From the NCBI GenBank assembly GCA_937996655.1, contig CALKUK010000012.1, positions 558,001-622,000 on the forward strand: a stretch of DNA of 64,000 nt. Reading direction: 5' to 3'. The notes under the pieces are model-generated. The model was not told the DNA's origin. It saw nothing but the letters and a program-made list of their open reading frames with translations, and did no database searches. This document shows positions 61,759-64,000 of this stretch, piece by piece. The position numbers and the translations under genes were made by a program. The first letter of the stretch is position 1, and every line of letters starts with the position of its first letter. This DNA is from an uncultured Sphingomonadaceae bacterium (GTDB lineage Bacteria > Pseudomonadota > Alphaproteobacteria > Sphingomonadales > Sphingomonadaceae).

Positions 61759-61820
61759 CCAAAGCAACTCCCTGTTAACTCCTGCTTCGTTACGACTTCG
61801 GTGCGGCAAGGACAATCGGG
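61756..61820 (-). promoter_or_regulatory. Promoter and leader of the APH-like gene (repeat copy B)
   Basis: Minus strand: -35 TTGTCC (61815-61810), 17-bp spacer, -10 TAACGA (61792-61787), then the same AACAGGGAGTTGCTTTGGGT leader and GTG start as copy A. The conserved blocks are separated by spacers of equal length but different sequence. Confidence 0.6.
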
Positions 61821-61879
61821 GAGGCGCAACGCGCTCGCCGGTCGTGACGGCGCAAGATGCCAACTGCGGCGATCACAAA

Positions 61880-61909
61880 TTGACAATTAGAACCACTAAG
61901 GACAGATAA
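61880..61909 (+). promoter_or_regulatory. Candidate promoter of manA
   Basis: TTGACA at 61880-61885, an 18-bp spacer, and AGATAA at 61904-61909 as a poor -10. Lies 50 bp before the manA start, divergent from the APH-like gene promoter. Confidence 0.35.
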
Positions 61910-61958
61910 CCCTGCCATTTTGGTTTGTTATGCGACCAGCGGGAGCCCCGTTCTTACA

Positions 61959-62762
61959 GTGACCCTGCTCGAAGCTCGGATTGTGGCAAAGCCTTGGGGG
62001 CGGCTTGAACTCCCGGCACCGTTTGCGCAATCGTTTCCCGAAGCGATCGGCGAGATCTGGTTCGAGCCCCCGCCGGCCCTGGATGCGCTGCTCGCCAAAT
62101 ATATCTTCACGTCGGAAAATCTGTCGGTTCAATGCCACCCTTCGGATACGCAGACCCTCGCCAAAGGCTTGGGGCGGCAAGGCAAGGAGGAATGCTGGTT
62201 GATCCTTGATGCGGAGCCCGGCGCGCAAGTGGCCATCGGATTTCGCGATCCGGTGGCGGCCGATGATTTGCGCCGCGCCGCGCTGGACGGGTCGATTGAA
62301 GATATGCTGGTCTGGCATCCGGCTTCGGCGGGCGATTTCTTCTACATTCCGGCCAACACCGTCCATGCCATCGGGGCCGGCATCTCCCTGATCGAAATTC
62401 AGCAGAACTCGGACATCACCTACCGCCTTTATGATTATGGACGCCCGCGGGATCTGCATGTGGAGGAGGGCATGTCGGTCGCACATGGCGGGCTCTATCC
62501 CGCTGATCTGCGCAAACGCGTCTCCTCCAATAGCGGGGCCACCCTTGTGGAAGGGCCCTATTTCCGGCTGGACTGTCTCGACGGCGGGCCAGATACCGCG
62601 ACGCAGGCCCGCTACAACGGCGCCGTCCTGCTCCTTCCGGTGGATTGCGAGGTTGCCATCGGTGATCTCACCATCGGGCCGGGACAATGCGGATATGCGG
62701 CAATGTTGGCCGGGGTGAGCTTCCCGTGCGGTGGCCGCACGCTGATCGCGCAGCCCTGCTGA
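61959..62762 (+). CDS. manA: Class I mannose-6-phosphate isomerase
   Basis: Fructose-6-phosphate to mannose-6-phosphate, zinc enzyme. 267 aa cupin form. Motifs: AKPWGRLELP, IGEIWFE, SVQCHPSDTQTLAKG (zinc ligands Gln and His), ECWLILDAEPGA, FFYIPANTVHAIGAGISLIEIQQNSDITYRLYDYGR. GTG 61959 is the best start guess; TTG 61920 is in frame. It is shorter than E. coli ManA, as is common for alphaproteobacteria. The stop overlaps the manB start (TGATG). Confidence 0.92.
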   Translation: MTLLEARIVAKPWGRLELPAPFAQSFPEAIGEIWFEPPPALDALLAKYIFTSENLSVQCHPSDTQTLAKGLGRQGKEECWLILDAEPGAQVAIGFRDPVAADDLRRAALDGSIEDMLVWHPASAGDFFYIPANTVHAIGAGISLIEIQQNSDITYRLYDYGRPRDLHVEEGMSVAHGGLYPADLRKRVSSNSGATLVEGPYFRLDCLDGGPDTATQARYNGAVLLLPVDCEVAIGDLTIGPGQCGYAAMLAGVSFPCGGRTLIAQPC

Positions 62763-64000
62763 TGTCGTCCATTTCAGATCGAGACACCAATATGGCCCGC
62801 CGCCCCTTGAGCGTTGCAGATATTATGGCTGAAAGCGGCGTTGCCTTCGGCACCAGCGGCGCACGCGGGCTGGTCAGTGCGATGACCGACCGTGTGTGTC
62901 ACGCCTACACAACGGGCTTTCTAAAGTTCATGGCAGAATGTGGCGCTTGGCCTTCCGGAGGCCGGGTGGCGCTCGCGGGAGATTTGCGGCCAAGCACACC
63001 GCGCATTCTTGCCGCCTGCGCGCAGGCGATCCGGGATCTTGGCGGCGCGCCTGTTTATTGCGGCCTTGTCCCGACGCCCGCGCTCGCCCTTTGGGCCTTT
63101 GGAGAAGGCATCCCCTCCCTCATGGTGACGGGCAGCCACACCCCGGATGATCGCAACGGTATCAAATTCTATCGGCCGAATGGCGAGATTTTGAAGGAGG
63201 ATGAACCCGGCATCCTGCGCCAGACGATCAGCATGGATGAGACAGGCTGGACAGCTGACGGCATGCTCATCGACCCGGCAGTCTTGGCCCAGGCCGTGGA
63301 TGTCTGCCCGGCCTATGTGGCGCGCTATGTCGACTTTTTCGGGGCGTCGGCGCTCCATGGTCTGCGTCTAGGGGTCTATCAACATTCCGCCGTTGGCCGA
63401 GATGTCCTTGTCGACATCCTCGAATCGATGGGCGCCGACGTGGTCGTGCTTGGCCGATCAGAGACGTTCATCCCCGTCGATACTGAAGCCGTCCGCGCGG
63501 AAGATATTGATCTGGCGAAGCGCTGGGCGTCCGAGCACCGGCTGGATGCCATCGCCTCAACCGATGGCGACAGTGATCGTCCGCTGCTGGCCGACCATGA
63601 AGGGGAATGGTTGCGCGGCGATGTCTTGGGCGTGCTCTGTGCGCAGGCCTTGGGCGCAAACAGCATCGTCACGCCCGTGTCGAGCAACACGTTGGTCGAA
63701 AAATGTGGGGCGTTCGATGTGGTACATCGCACCCGCATCGGCTCCCCCTTTGTGATTGCTGCAATGACGGCAGCGCTGGTGGCGAAGGAAGGCGTCGTTG
63801 CCGGATATGAGGCCAATGGCGGCTTCCTGCTTGCCAGCGATGTGACGCGGGACGGGAACGGCCTGCAAGCTCTGCCGACGCGCGATGCTGTCCTTCCCAT
63901 TGTTGCCGCACTGACTGCCGCGCGGCCGGGGCGCCTGGCCGATCTGGTGGCAGAGCTGCCGCCGCGCACGACCTTCAGTGACCGGCTGGCTGATTTCTCA
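62762..64000 (+). CDS. manB: Phosphomannomutase / phosphohexomutase (partial, runs off window)
   Basis: Mannose-6-phosphate to mannose-1-phosphate. 413 residues present, C-terminus missing. N-terminal GVAFGTSGARGLV, the phosphoserine loop MVTGSHTPDDRNGIKFY (usual form TASHNP), the metal loop ASTDGDSDRPLL, and the sugar-binding GYEANGGFLL. It overlaps the manA stop by one base, so the two are coupled. The altered serine loop is unusual but keeps Ser and His. Confidence 0.92.
   Translation, partial: MSSISDRDTNMARRPLSVADIMAESGVAFGTSGARGLVSAMTDRVCHAYTTGFLKFMAECGAWPSGGRVALAGDLRPSTPRILAACAQAIRDLGGAPVYCGLVPTPALALWAFGEGIPSLMVTGSHTPDDRNGIKFYRPNGEILKEDEPGILRQTISMDETGWTADGMLIDPAVLAQAVDVCPAYVARYVDFFGASALHGLRLGVYQHSAVGRDVLVDILESMGADVVVLGRSETFIPVDTEAVRAEDIDLAKRWASEHRLDAIASTDGDSDRPLLADHEGEWLRGDVLGVLCAQALGANSIVTPVSSNTLVEKCGAFDVVHRTRIGSPFVIAAMTAALVAKEGVVAGYEANGGFLLASDVTRDGNGLQALPTRDAVLPIVAALTAARPGRLADLVAELPPRTTFSDRLADFS

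Overview
The window looks like chromosome of an alphaproteobacterium, most likely of the Sphingomonadales. The evidence is moderately high GC, PrsK/PrsR/PrsT-type exopolysaccharide regulators, a Flp-type pilin, a 530-aa KQCGH-type isocitrate lyase divergent from a RamB-like regulator, a petABC bc1 operon and short sphingomonad-style repeats. The genus cannot be fixed from sequence alone. About 60 genes are readable; pheT (left edge) and a phosphohexomutase gene (right edge) run off the window.

Layout. 1-3.5 kb: pheT-pheS and rplT-rpmI (minus strand), then tRNA-Gly(CCC). 3.5-11 kb: a diguanylate cyclase, a Tet-like MFS pump, a CinA-like protein, an orphan Flp pilin with a strong terminator, a 52-aa gene beside aceA, aceA, and its divergent regulator. 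10.8-18.9 kb: manC divergent from a four-gene operon (EpsB-type sugar transferase, prsK, prsR, prsT). 18.9-30.1 kb: an AAA ATPase, an ABC-F protein, a PepSY protein with an OmpR-type two-component pair, an Lrp regulator with ald and a class III aminotransferase, then wecB-wecC. 30.1-34 kb: a small accessory island (two unknown or zinc-motif proteins, an XRE regulator divergent from a tyrosine recombinase, decayed reading frames). 34-48.8 kb: a minus-strand Wzx/Wzy-type polysaccharide locus of 12 genes. 49.3-55.1 kb: a small exported protein, two orphan FixJ-type regulators, two PilZ proteins, and an acyl-CoA dehydrogenase/SDR pair. 55.2-64 kb: petABC, trmL, hemF, a GNAT gene, a membrane protein and an APH(3')-like kinase that share a duplicated promoter/leader, then manA and manB.

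How the parts fit. Much of the window serves surface polysaccharide. ManA, ManB and ManC make GDP-mannose, two WecB epimerases and WecC supply ManNAc-type sugars, and GalE supplies UDP-galactose. There are two alternative lipid-linked initiators: the EpsB-type transferase in the prs operon and the WecA-like transferase in the large locus. The large locus also carries a flippase, an EpsG-type polymerase, an O-antigen-ligase-like protein, a Wza-like export lipoprotein and a tyrosine autokinase. PrsK and PrsR provide sigma-54-dependent control; the GGDEF and PilZ proteins suggest a c-di-GMP layer.

The most noteworthy non-gene signals are a 42-bp nested inverted repeat between manC and the prs operon, a 30-bp palindrome overlapping the start region of a divergent XRE/recombinase pair, a 65-bp promoter plus leader repeated before two adjacent genes, a GCCATA repeat coding the tyrosine tail of the autokinase, and an FNR/FixK-like box before a FixJ-type regulator. 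No CRISPR array, rRNA operon or intact insertion sequence was seen.
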